Part shown: positions 6,793-13,833 of the stretch, in pieces
Numbering within the stretch: the stretch's first letter is position 1
Layout: the number at the start of each line of letters is the position of its first letter
Assembly (NCBI GenBank): GCA_002428085.1
Contig: DJAA01000053.1
Span: 19,369 to 38,093 of the forward strand
Length of the DNA stretch: 18,725 bases
DNA from: Sulfurimonas sp. UBA6014
GTDB taxonomy: Bacteria; Campylobacterota; Campylobacteria; Campylobacterales; Sulfurimonadaceae
Reading direction: 5' to 3'
Translations under genes and position numbers: made by a program
The notes under the pieces: model-generated
The model's input: only the letters and a program-made list of their open reading frames with translations
Databases searched by the model: none
Told to the model about the DNA's origin: nothing

Positions 6793-7173
6793 TCAACCTG
6801 TAAAGCGTTTTTCGCTCTTTTGGAAGTGGGGTTTTAACCCCACCTGATGTTCCTGCGGGTGGCAAATATTTTTGATGGTGGGGAGTTGTGTAGGTGGGGT
6901 TAAAACCCCACTTCCAAGGGCGGGAAACAAAACTGTATTTACATCAATTTTATAAATTAGTCTATAACTATAAACAAATATTTCTCGGATATTAATATCA
7001 TTGATTTCAGGGACTTTACGACCTAAATCTGTAAATTCTTTTAAAATTTCAGCTTTTTCAAAAAACTTAGATACAACAGATTTAGCATATGCAGGAGAGT
7101 CCTTTTCTATGTAAGTAGCGATAGATTCTATATCTTCAAGAGCCTCTTCTGACCACTCTAACTTAATAGCCAT
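6793..7173 (-). CDS. ParE/RelE-type toxin with C-terminus replaced by a repeat element
   Basis: Residues 1-81 look like a ParE/RelE-superfamily toxin: MAIKLEWSEEALEDIESIATYI, a helical middle, GRKVPEI, then REIFVYSYRLIYKI. The family normally ends with a final beta strand of about 10-15 residues after this point. Here residues from about 82 to 126 (LFPALGSGVLTPPTQ onwards) are encoded by the inverted-repeat element at 6807-6928 and the sequence beyond it. The missing strand contributes to the fold and active face in relatives, so the toxin may be inactive or altered. I found no recognisable native tail in any frame beyond the element. The start overlaps the antitoxin stop by 16 nt, the usual arrangement for such pairs. 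Confidence 0.75.
   Translation of the reverse strand: MAIKLEWSEEALEDIESIATYIEKDSPAYAKSVVSKFFEKAEILKEFTDLGRKVPEINDINIREIFVYSYRLIYKIDVNTVLFPALGSGVLTPPTQLPTIKNICHPQEHQVGLKPHFQKSEKRFTG
6807..6928. repeat. REP-pair (BIME-like) or MITE-like inverted-repeat element
   Basis: Two perfect 26-bp inverted arms lie at 6820-6845 and 6892-6917, separated by 46 nt. Each arm contains its own hairpin GTGGGGTT-TT-AACCCCAC. Outside the arms, imperfect continuation (GTTT then CGC on each side) extends the inverted repeat to about 6807 and 6928. Short hairpins in head-to-head pairs are the hallmark of REP/BIME repeats mobilised by REP-associated tyrosine transposases. No such transposase is in the window. The element forms the 3' end of the toxin gene. 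Confidence 0.8.
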
Positions 7174-7346
7174 TTAGCCATTCTTTTTTTCGCATCTTGA
7201 TGAGATGAAACTTCACCTTTTTGTGCACGACTAATACCATTTTTGATTTTTTCTACAACATAAAGATGATATTGAATATCTTCGTAAGTACAATTATCAG
7301 GAAGATTTCGAATCATGTCTTGCGCTTCTTGTTTTACCGCAACCAT
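7158..7346 (-). CDS. Type II antitoxin of the ParE-type toxin
   Basis: A 62-residue acidic/basic helical protein (MVAVKQEAQDMIRNLPDNCTYED..., ending KRMAKWLLS) encoded immediately upstream of, and overlapping by 16 nt, a ParE/RelE-type toxin gene. Small proteins with a leading helix, NLPDxxTYEDIxYHLY and VEKIKxGI are commonly paired with ParE-like toxins. I recognise this pattern but cannot name the exact family. Such antitoxins normally bind both the toxin and their own promoter. The ribosome site AAGGA lies 6 nt before the ATG, and TATAAT (minus strand, 7369-7374) lies just upstream. If the partner toxin is inactivated, this gene may persist as an orphan or still regulate the locus. Confidence 0.75.
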   Translation of the reverse strand: MVAVKQEAQDMIRNLPDNCTYEDIQYHLYVVEKIKNGISRAQKGEVSSHQDAKKRMAKWLLS

Positions 7347-7368
7347 GTACTTTCCTTGTTTTTCTTGT

Positions 7369-7376
7369 ATTATAAT
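7369..7376. promoter_or_regulatory. Overlapping divergent -10 boxes
   Basis: The sequence ATTATAAT contains TATAAT on the minus strand (7369-7374, towards the antitoxin gene) and TATAAT on the plus strand (7371-7376, towards the DUF3465-type gene). No good -35 is seen at the plus-strand site (TACTTT at 17 nt). Polymerase could not occupy both at once, and an antitoxin bound here would affect both genes. Confidence 0.45.
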
Positions 7377-7401
7377 ATAATTTTAAAAAATGGAACATAT
7401 C

Positions 7402-7740
7402 ATGAAAAAAATATTATTAATATTACTTGTAAGCTTAGAAATATTTGCTGGTTCACAAATGTGCGATTCTGGAAATGTCACTAAGCTGCTTAGTGATGAC
7501 AATACTGGGAGTCGTCATCAACGATTTATACTAAAATTGTCATCTGGACAAACTTTATTAATAGCTCATAATATTGATTTAGCACCGAAAATAGACTCTT
7601 TACAAAAAGGTGACTTCATCAAATTTTGCGGTGAATACGAAAGCAACTCAAAAGGTGGCGTTGTGCATTGGACACATCATGATCCAAACATGCATCATGA
7701 AGGCGGTTGGTTAGAACATCATCATCGCAAATATGAATAG
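7402..7740 (+). CDS. Secreted DUF3465-type protein
   Basis: A 112-aa protein starting MKKILLILLVSLEIFAGS, a Sec signal peptide with likely cleavage after about residue 17. The mature part has a beta-rich look (RFILKLSSGQTLLIAHNIDLAP, GDFIKFCGEYE) and ends in a histidine-rich motif, VHWTHHDPNMHHEGGWLEH, characteristic of DUF3465 as I remember it. The fold resembles small OB-type domains with a possible metal site, which is inference. The ATG at 7402 fits the signal peptide. An in-frame ATG at 7390 adds only MEHI and has no ribosome site. The gene is divergent from the antitoxin and convergent with the HD-GYP gene. Function is unknown. Confidence 0.8.
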   Translation: MKKILLILLVSLEIFAGSQMCDSGNVTKLLSDDNTGSRHQRFILKLSSGQTLLIAHNIDLAPKIDSLQKGDFIKFCGEYESNSKGGVVHWTHHDPNMHHEGGWLEHHHRKYE

Positions 7741-7782
7741 TAAACTTTAAAGAACTCAAATTCCACATGCCAAAGCTACAAT

Positions 7783-9531
7783 TTAAAGTAAAAGTTCCAG
7801 CTCTTTAAAGTTGCAAATATTTTTATCAGCCGTCTGAACTCTCTTATGATGTATGGTTACAAGGGTCTCTTTCATGAAATCAAGCTTTGTATAAAAAGAT
7901 TTTTCGATGGGTGTCTCTTGCTGATGCAGAACAATAAAATCATCTCCGTGTACTCTAAAAACTAAAGCATCCTTCAATGAATTTTTTAAATATTGTGCAA
8001 ATTCAGCCAATAGTTTACTTCCCTCACTCCACCCATAGTTAATATTGTACTGATTAAAATTGCTCATAAAAAAGACATCAATATATACAGTTTTTTGCTC
8101 ATGACACTGTTTAGTTAAAATCAAATCTAAATATTGTTCATTAAACACACCAGAGACTTTATCTTTATAAAAATAGGAAAATCTTTCCATCTCAAGGATA
8201 TTTGTCGGCAATTGAGAGATATTAACATCTATCGTCGTATCTTTCAATACTTTGATAGTAGCCTTTACAACTTCGGGATGAAATTGGGTGCCAGAGTACT
8301 TTTCAATCTCAAGCAAGGCTTCTTCAATATTTTTTCTACCCTTATAAATACGACTTGTAGTCATGGCATCAAAGGCATCCGCAACGGAAAGAATATAAGA
8401 AATAATATCTATCTCATCACCCTTTTTCCCCGCTGGATACCCTTTGCCGTCATAACGCTCATGGTGAAAGTGAATGATATTTGCCAGTTCCAAATACATA
8501 GGAATCTGTTTTAAAAATTTATACCCGTTTTGGGCATGACTTTTGATAAGAACATACTCAACATCATCTAGTTTTCCTGGCTTTAAGAGAATAGAATCGG
8601 GAATATTCATCTTTCCTATATCATGAAGCATCCCAGCTTGATAAATTTTTTCAAGTTCTTTTTTTCCATACCCCATCTCTTGAGCAATCCTCACAGAATA
8701 TTTTGCAACTCTTTGAGAATGTCCGCCCGTATAAGTATCTCTTTCTTCTAATATATCCACCAATGCGAACAATGTTTTTTCATAATTTTCTAAAATTTCA
8801 CTATTTAGCAACTCTGTTTCATCATTGGATATTTTGAGGTCTTCTAAGGAGTTTATAAGTTTTTCTTCCACTTTTGCTATCAAGCTAACCACATAATATA
8901 AAATGCTAAAAGAGAGAAACATAAAAATAGAGATAAAAATAATTCCGCTCTTTTTGGCTTTTTTTATTTGGTCAAATATATGGCTTATTTTTTGAGATTT
9001 TATCACCTTCAGCTCATCAAGCAAAAACTCTTCATACTGTTTTATATAATCAATAGAATTTTTTAAATCTGATAATGCCAAATAATAATCGCTGCTTTTA
9101 TTTGTATTGAGCCCTTCACCAAGCCTTCTTAAAAGTGCGCGTTCTTGAGTATTACTTTTATCAAACAAGGTATTTTGTAGCTTTATTTCTATTTTTTTTG
9201 ATTCATCATCTATGACATGCCAAAAAGTTACAAAGTCTTCGTAATTTATCTCTTTATTGTGTTGTATGGCTTTAAAATAGTTGTCAAAATTATCTTTAGA
9301 GTTCGACCAAAGAACCATTTCGGCTTTTAAATTTTCTGTAGTTAAAAGCCTCTCTGTATAGTATTTGAACTCAAAAAGAGAATTGTAAGATTTTTCATAA
9401 AAGCTTGATTCTTTCTCAAGCATCTCTATCTCATGAACATAAAAAATAGCCGCAACTATAGCAATAATAAAAGTTGTAATAACAGCACCAAATCCGTAAA
9501 GTGCTATTTTTTTAATGCTTAGTTGTTTCAT
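7783..9531 (-). CDS. Membrane HD-GYP phosphodiesterase with degenerate C-terminal GGDEF domain
   Basis: Predicted to hydrolyse c-di-GMP. Layout: TM1 about 10-33; a periplasmic helical domain about 34-194 with no recognised fold; TM2 about 195-219; a short coiled linker; HD-GYP domain about 245-430 with H271, H303-D304 (GMLHDIGKMNIP), H332, H356-H357 and GYP (DGKGYP, 361-366), so the metal ligands look intact; then a GGDEF-like domain about 450-560 (KDKVSGVFNEQYLDL, FNQYNINYGW) whose signature reads HGDDF at 528-532, so it is unlikely to be a working cyclase. The gene begins 12 nt after the solute-binding lipoprotein gene, with GAGAG just before the ATG, so they form one operon. The pairing suggests that the binding protein delivers a ligand signal to the periplasmic domain. 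Confidence 0.92.
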   Translation of the reverse strand: MKQLSIKKIALYGFGAVITTFIIAIVAAIFYVHEIEMLEKESSFYEKSYNSLFEFKYYTERLLTTENLKAEMVLWSNSKDNFDNYFKAIQHNKEINYEDFVTFWHVIDDESKKIEIKLQNTLFDKSNTQERALLRRLGEGLNTNKSSDYYLALSDLKNSIDYIKQYEEFLLDELKVIKSQKISHIFDQIKKAKKSGIIFISIFMFLSFSILYYVVSLIAKVEEKLINSLEDLKISNDETELLNSEILENYEKTLFALVDILEERDTYTGGHSQRVAKYSVRIAQEMGYGKKELEKIYQAGMLHDIGKMNIPDSILLKPGKLDDVEYVLIKSHAQNGYKFLKQIPMYLELANIIHFHHERYDGKGYPAGKKGDEIDIISYILSVADAFDAMTTSRIYKGRKNIEEALLEIEKYSGTQFHPEVVKATIKVLKDTTIDVNISQLPTNILEMERFSYFYKDKVSGVFNEQYLDLILTKQCHEQKTVYIDVFFMSNFNQYNINYGWSEGSKLLAEFAQYLKNSLKDALVFRVHGDDFIVLHQQETPIEKSFYTKLDFMKETLVTIHHKRVQTADKNICNFKELELLL

Positions 9532-9543
9532 GCTCTCTCTATT

Positions 9544-11046
9544 TTACTGGTTTAAACTTGCTTTATAATACTCAATCTGTTTTTTTCTGCCTATGGTATC
9601 AGTGATGAGATTCCATTTTTCAGCTGCCTCATCTAAAGCATCTTGTGCGCTAAGCTTCCCCTTGAGTGCTTTATAAACAGACTCATCAAGAGCTTGATAA
9701 TACTCCCCTGCCCCTGGTAGCGTGATGTCATAGACCATATTGGTATGTGTCAATGATTTTGATATCTCTTCTAAATACCTCTTTGCAGCATCTTCACTAA
9801 AACCGCTTTGTGTCCATGAAGCATACTCTTTGAAATGTGAATACCTAGAGGGATTTACAGCACTTCCACTTACGGTCACATATTTTGTCGTCATCTCTTT
9901 TGAGGTCATAAAGGAGGCAAACTCAAAAGCTAATTTTTTATTTTTAGAATCTTTATTGACAAAAAAGCTCCAACTTCCACTAATGGAAGAGGCATTATTA
10001 TATTGATTTTCCCATTTTTTTGCTTTTGAGTTATAAACTCTCTCGGAGCCAGGTATTTGTGCATAGCCGACTTGCGTGTCTTTTAAAACCGATATCTCAT
10101 TTTCAACCGCATAAATGCCAAGGTCTGCCCAATCAAGCGCCATAGCAACCTCACCTGTTACAAAACTGTTTCTTACATCATGACCTGCAAAATTGAGAAC
10201 TCCTTGCGGGGCATAATCAACAAGCTCAATATAGTCTTTTAAACCTTGTTGAAAAGCAGGATTGTTAATTCTTGGACGCATCGTATCTGCATCAAAAAAG
10301 TATGCTTTGTCTTCGGGATGCTTCGCATAAGCTGCGGTTGTTGCAAAGAACTGTAGCATGGAGATGTCCCCTTTTTTTCGCAAGAGTGCATTGCCATACT
10401 CAATTTTTCCATCACCATCCCAATCCCATCCTGTAAAAAATTTGGCAATTTGCTTGTATTGCTCCCATGTTTTTGGCACGTCTAACTCGTCTCCTGTAGC
10501 TTTTTTATATTTGCTTTTTATATCAGGATTTTCAAATATATCTTTTCTATAGTAGAGATTTATGCAGTCTCCATCATAAGGCATGCCGTAGGCTATATTA
10601 TTGTGTGACAACACAGTGTTTTTATAAATTGGCAGGACATCATCCCACTCTATTTTTTCTTTTACCCAACTCGGAACGGGTTCTATATTGCTATTTTCAA
10701 GCAAGGTACCACTCCACATTGATATGACGACAAAAATATCATAGTGGAGATTTTCATCATGCAAGGATTGTTTTATTTTGCTGATAGTCTCATCCCAACT
10801 GGGAGTAACAACCCTTATTTTCGCCCCTGTTTTTGCTTCAAAAAGCTTTGCCTGCTCAAGAATAGGACCACGTATCAAGTCTGCATGAAGCGTCGGAACG
10901 ATGACCATGATAGATTGATTTTTGTAAGGCAGAAGAGAGGTCTCTTTTTTCATTTTTTCATGGTGAGTGTTTTCGCTGCAAGCACTAAGAAAAAGCATTA
11001 TCATCACAACAAACAGATTTTTGAAAACTCTCAATAATTTATACAT
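9544..11046 (-). CDS. Extracellular solute-binding lipoprotein (family 1, sugar-type)
   Basis: A 500-aa protein with a basic N-terminus, hydrophobic core and lipobox LSAC (20-23), so probably anchored through Cys23 on the periplasmic side. The body matches family 1 ABC solute-binding proteins: an early beta strand then LFEAKTGAKIRVVTPSW, YDIFVVISMWSG, AYGMPYDGDCINLYYRKDIF, PKTWEQYKQIAK, VTGEVAMALDWADLGIY and ISGSWSFFVNKDSKNKKLAFEFASFM. A D-rich loop WDWDGDGKIEYG (207-218) resembles an EF-hand-like calcium loop. No permease or ATPase gene adjoins it. Its operon partner is a membrane HD-GYP protein, which favours a sensory role over transport. The start has AAAGGGA about 5-6 nt upstream. The ligand is unknown. 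Sugar or another polar organic solute is only a family-level guess. Confidence 0.9.
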   Translation of the reverse strand: MYKLLRVFKNLFVVMIMLFLSACSENTHHEKMKKETSLLPYKNQSIMVIVPTLHADLIRGPILEQAKLFEAKTGAKIRVVTPSWDETISKIKQSLHDENLHYDIFVVISMWSGTLLENSNIEPVPSWVKEKIEWDDVLPIYKNTVLSHNNIAYGMPYDGDCINLYYRKDIFENPDIKSKYKKATGDELDVPKTWEQYKQIAKFFTGWDWDGDGKIEYGNALLRKKGDISMLQFFATTAAYAKHPEDKAYFFDADTMRPRINNPAFQQGLKDYIELVDYAPQGVLNFAGHDVRNSFVTGEVAMALDWADLGIYAVENEISVLKDTQVGYAQIPGSERVYNSKAKKWENQYNNASSISGSWSFFVNKDSKNKKLAFEFASFMTSKEMTTKYVTVSGSAVNPSRYSHFKEYASWTQSGFSEDAAKRYLEEISKSLTHTNMVYDITLPGAGEYYQALDESVYKALKGKLSAQDALDEAAEKWNLITDTIGRKKQIEYYKASLNQ

Positions 11047-11110
11047 GGAGATCCCTTTATAAAATTAAAGCGTGATTAGATAATAATCAAATATGACTTA
11101 TGCTTAGCTG

Positions 11111-11134
11111 ACACAATCACAATTCATTCACAAT
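11111..11134. promoter_or_regulatory. Direct repeats with 11-bp period in the SBP/gatA divergent region
   Basis: TCACAAT occurs at 11117-11123 and again at 11128-11134, exactly 11 bp apart, with a related ACACAAT at 11111-11117. A TGATTA-5-TAATCA inverted repeat lies nearer the lipoprotein gene (11073-11089). Seven-base repeats on an 11-bp period match how OmpR/PhoB-type response regulators bind. The target could be either gene. Confidence 0.3.
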
Positions 11135-11175
11135 CATATGAGTAAAAAATTGCTCAAGAAAAAATAAACACACTT

Positions 11176-11184
11176 TGCTATAAT
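11176..11184 (+). promoter_or_regulatory. Extended -10 promoter of gatA
   Basis: TGCTATAAT on the plus strand is a perfect extended -10, 32 nt before the GTG start of gatA. No -35 consensus is visible at 16-18 nt, consistent with extended -10 use and with AT-rich epsilon-type promoters. Confidence 0.6.
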
Positions 11185-11216
11185 GCACCTCATATTTTAA
11201 GTAGAGAGGAAAATTT

Positions 11217-12560
11217 GTGATTACATTAAAAGAAGCTCTTTTACTCAGTAAAGACGAATTAAACAAATTCAAAAAAGATTTAAAAGCCAAGATACAAGCG
11301 CGACCTGAGCTCAATGCTTACATAGACATAAACGATGCAGGTGATGGGATTCCTATAGCCATCAAGGACAACATTCAAGTAAAAGATTGGTCCATAACTT
11401 CAGGCTCAAATATCCTTCAGGGGTACATCGCTCCTTACAATGCAACTGTAATAGAGAAGATGATGGCAGCGGGTTTGACCCCTTTTGGGCGAACAAATAT
11501 GGATGAGTTTGCCATGGGTTCTACGACTGAGTCGAGCTTTTATGGTAAAACTTTAAACCCTCATGCCGAGGATTGTGTTCCAGGGGGAAGTTCAGGGGGT
11601 TCTGCTGCAGCAGTTGCGGCGGGTTTAGCTATTGCCGCTCTTGGAAGCGACACGGGCGGAAGTATTCGCCAGCCTGCCGCATTTTGCGGCATTGTCGGGA
11701 TGAAACCAACATATGGACGTGTGAGCCGTTATGGTTTAGGTGCTTATGCTTCAAGCTTAGACCAGATAGGACCCATGACACAAAATGTGGAAGATGCGGC
11801 TCTTCTTTATGACATTATCAGCGGTTATGACGAAAAAGATTCAACCTCTCTTCAAAGTGATGACAAAGTTTACGACAAGCTTGATGCAAGCCGTAAACTT
11901 CGCATTGCCATCCTTCCAAAATACATAGAAAACGCAAGCCAAGACGTAAAAAATGCGTATGCAAAAGCGGTGCAAGCCCTCAAAGATTTGGGGCACACCC
12001 TCATTGAAAAAGAGATGATGGATGCAAAATTTGACATCTCGGCGTATTACATTACCGCTACCGCAGAAGCAACGACCAATTTGGCACGTTATGACGGCAT
12101 TCGCTATGGAAACCGAGTTGTGGGTAAAAACTTGGAAGAGACATTTGTGCAAACGCGAAGTAACGGCTTTGGCGATGAAGTAAAACGCCGTATCTTACTT
12201 GGAAACTTTGTTCTCTCAAGCGGATATTATGACGCGTACTATGTAAAAGCGCAAAAAGTGCGTCACCTCATCAAAGAGGAGTATGCAAAGATATTTCAAG
12301 AGGTAGATCTGATTCTCTCCCCTGTTGCACCGAGTGTTGCAAATAAGTTTGGTGAACTTTCAAACCCGATGGAGATGTATTTAAGCGATATTTATACCAT
12401 CAGCGTAAATCTTGCAGGGCTCCCTGCTCTTGCACTTCCTATCTCAAAAACTCCAAATAATATGCCTATTGGTCTGCAACTTATCGCCAAAGCGTATGAC
12501 GAACAAACCCTTTTTGATGGCGCACTCAGTCTTGAGAGAGCTATTGGATATACAAATTAG
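11217..12560 (+). CDS. gatA: Aspartyl/glutamyl-tRNA(Asn/Gln) amidotransferase subunit A
   Basis: Amidase subunit of GatCAB, which releases ammonia from glutamine to convert Glu-tRNA(Gln) and/or Asp-tRNA(Asn) to the correct amide form. The 447-aa length is slightly short for, but within, the GatA range. The amidase-signature Ser-cisSer-Lys triad is visible: K50 (PIAIKDN), S125 (PGGSSGGSA) and S149 (GSDTGGSIRQPA). The GatA-type C-terminal stretch SVNLAGLPALALPIS is present. Translation begins at GTG (11217) with AGAGGA 7 nt upstream. No other in-frame start gives the full N-terminus. gatB and gatC are not in the window. Downstream lie convergent hairpins and the sirtuin gene on the other strand. 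Confidence 0.97.
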   Translation: MITLKEALLLSKDELNKFKKDLKAKIQARPELNAYIDINDAGDGIPIAIKDNIQVKDWSITSGSNILQGYIAPYNATVIEKMMAAGLTPFGRTNMDEFAMGSTTESSFYGKTLNPHAEDCVPGGSSGGSAAAVAAGLAIAALGSDTGGSIRQPAAFCGIVGMKPTYGRVSRYGLGAYASSLDQIGPMTQNVEDAALLYDIISGYDEKDSTSLQSDDKVYDKLDASRKLRIAILPKYIENASQDVKNAYAKAVQALKDLGHTLIEKEMMDAKFDISAYYITATAEATTNLARYDGIRYGNRVVGKNLEETFVQTRSNGFGDEVKRRILLGNFVLSSGYYDAYYVKAQKVRHLIKEEYAKIFQEVDLILSPVAPSVANKFGELSNPMEMYLSDIYTISVNLAGLPALALPISKTPNNMPIGLQLIAKAYDEQTLFDGALSLERAIGYTN

Positions 12561-12607
12561 ACATATTTGTCCCTGCACCCTCTCAAGCTATAAAAAAGCT
12601 TATTTGA

Positions 12608-12637
12608 GGGGAGTGACAAAATTCAGCGACACTCTCC
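12608..12637. terminator. Possible bidirectional hairpin between convergent gatA and the sirtuin gene
   Basis: GGGGAGTG (12608-12615) pairs with CACTCTCC (12630-12637) over 8 bp with one G-T and a 14-nt loop. A second, weaker hairpin just upstream uses CCCTC/GAGGG and AAGCT/AGCTT separated by an internal loop (about 12579-12610). Neither has a clean T-run, so termination is inferred from position between converging genes. Confidence 0.35.
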
Positions 12638-12639
12638 TG

Positions 12640-13362
12640 CTACACCAAATGCTTTGAAGCCAAAAAACTCTCCACATCACTCACTATCTCATCAATTGCC
12701 TCTGTTGCTTTTTTGTAGAGCACTTTTGAGTAAAGAGTATCATCAATGGCATCACTGACATAGAGGTTATTGAGGATGGAGTGTTGTATTTTTTTGTTTA
12801 AAAACATATCCGTATTGATGACATTTCCGCTTGTCCCGATAACTACAAAAAATTCACACCCTTGAAATGATTCGTAAAGTTTTGCATACATGGGAGCAGC
12901 TTCACCGAAAAAGACGATATCGGGGCGTAATAGACTCTGGCATTTTGGGCAGACTCTTGTTTTTTCAAGTGCCCCATAGCCGATATCAACCTTAAAATCA
13001 CACTGCTCATTGGTGCATCGTACACTTGTTAAAAATCCATGAAGATGGAGTATATCTTCCTCTTTAAAACCCGCTCTTTCGTAAAGATTATCAACATTTT
13101 GGGTAATGATGGCAAGTTCGTTTGGATATTTGTCTTTGAGTTCTTTAAGCCTCAAGTGCGCATAATTTGGCTTTTTATCTTTGATGTCGGCGCGTCTTGC
13201 ATCGTAAAAATCAAGAGTCATGTCACGATTTTTCCGCAAACATCCTGCACTGCAAATATCTTCTATTTTATGGTTTTCCCATAAACCTCCACTATCTCTA
13301 AATGTACTAATCCCAGACTCCGCACTAATCCCTGCACCGCTTAAGATTACAACTTTTGCCAT
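12640..13362 (-). CDS. cobB: SIR2-family NAD-dependent protein deacylase (class III, CobB-like)
   Basis: Cytoplasmic enzyme that removes acyl groups from lysine using NAD+. At 240 aa it is close to bacterial sirtuins. Motifs: GAGISAESGISTFRD (10-23, NAD binding), TQNVDNLYERAG (87-98), HLHG with catalytic H108, zinc cysteines C116, C121, C138 and C141, RPDIVFFGE (146-154) and GTSGNV. The Tyr-x-x-Arg pair (Y53, R56 in FYDARR) marks class III sirtuins and predicts activity on succinyl- or malonyl-lysine as well as acetyl-lysine. The start has AAGGA 7 nt upstream. It follows the 140-aa unknown gene by 21 nt on the same strand, so the two are probably cotranscribed. Confidence 0.95.
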   Translation of the reverse strand: MAKVVILSGAGISAESGISTFRDSGGLWENHKIEDICSAGCLRKNRDMTLDFYDARRADIKDKKPNYAHLRLKELKDKYPNELAIITQNVDNLYERAGFKEEDILHLHGFLTSVRCTNEQCDFKVDIGYGALEKTRVCPKCQSLLRPDIVFFGEAAPMYAKLYESFQGCEFFVVIGTSGNVINTDMFLNKKIQHSILNNLYVSDAIDDTLYSKVLYKKATEAIDEIVSDVESFLASKHLV

Positions 13363-13383
13363 GAGAATTCCTTTTTCTTTATT

Positions 13384-13806
13384 TTAGCACTCTTGTTGCT
13401 CTTTTTTGTGTTCTTTTTTTCTAAATAAGTGGTAGTTTTCTTTCTCCAACATATCTTCAACATATTCTTTTACACATTTTGAACACTCAGTCCAAATACC
13501 TGAGGGGAGTTTTATTTCAAGTCTTTTTTTCTCTCGAAGTTTGATGATTTTTTTTGGAGACAAAACTTTATAAGTAGCAGTAAAGTCAACATCCGTTAAA
13601 TCAATATCATTTTTATAAAAAATGGTTTGTTCTTTAAATTTGCCCCATTTTGGGATGCCATCTTCTGTATAAATAATTTCATACCCATTTTTAAAAGTCA
13701 CTAGCATTTTATAGTAACTATCTTCAAAAACGCGTGTCACTTTTCCTGCTCCAAATACCATTCCAAACAGTTCATCATGCAATTTCACATCTTTAAAATA
13801 CGCCAT
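13384..13806 (-). CDS. Unknown 140-aa protein, first gene of the sirtuin operon
   Basis: Not assigned to a named family. The N-terminal half (AYFKDVKLHDELFGMVFGAGKVTRVF..., MLVTFKNGYEIIYTEDGIPKWG) looks like a small beta-barrel in which a GxGxVT turn is followed by a strand and a TxDG loop. This resembles small SH3-like domains of hypothetical and phage proteins. The C-terminal half has ECSKC (two cysteines) and a lysine/glutamate-rich tail. The start at 13806 has GGAG 6 nt upstream. An in-frame ATG four codons earlier (13818) has no ribosome site. It precedes cobB by 21 nt. The close spacing suggests shared expression but does not prove a shared role. Confidence 0.8.
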   Translation of the reverse strand: MAYFKDVKLHDELFGMVFGAGKVTRVFEDSYYKMLVTFKNGYEIIYTEDGIPKWGKFKEQTIFYKNDIDLTDVDFTATYKVLSPKKIIKLREKKRLEIKLPSGIWTECSKCVKEYVEDMLEKENYHLFRKKEHKKEQQEC

Positions 13807-13833
13807 ATTCATCTCCATTTATGAGCTTTGAAA

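Noticed and set aside
7743..7812. Inverted repeat AACTTTAAAGAACT with AGCTCTTTAAAGTT between convergent genes, as a terminator
   Set aside because: The loop would be about 42 nt, the arms are AT-rich and self-palindromic, one arm is coding, and no T-run follows.
11139..11169. Very short frame ATGAGTAAAAAATTGC upstream of gatA
   Set aside because: It encodes about nine residues, ends before the gatA promoter -10 and has no ribosome site.
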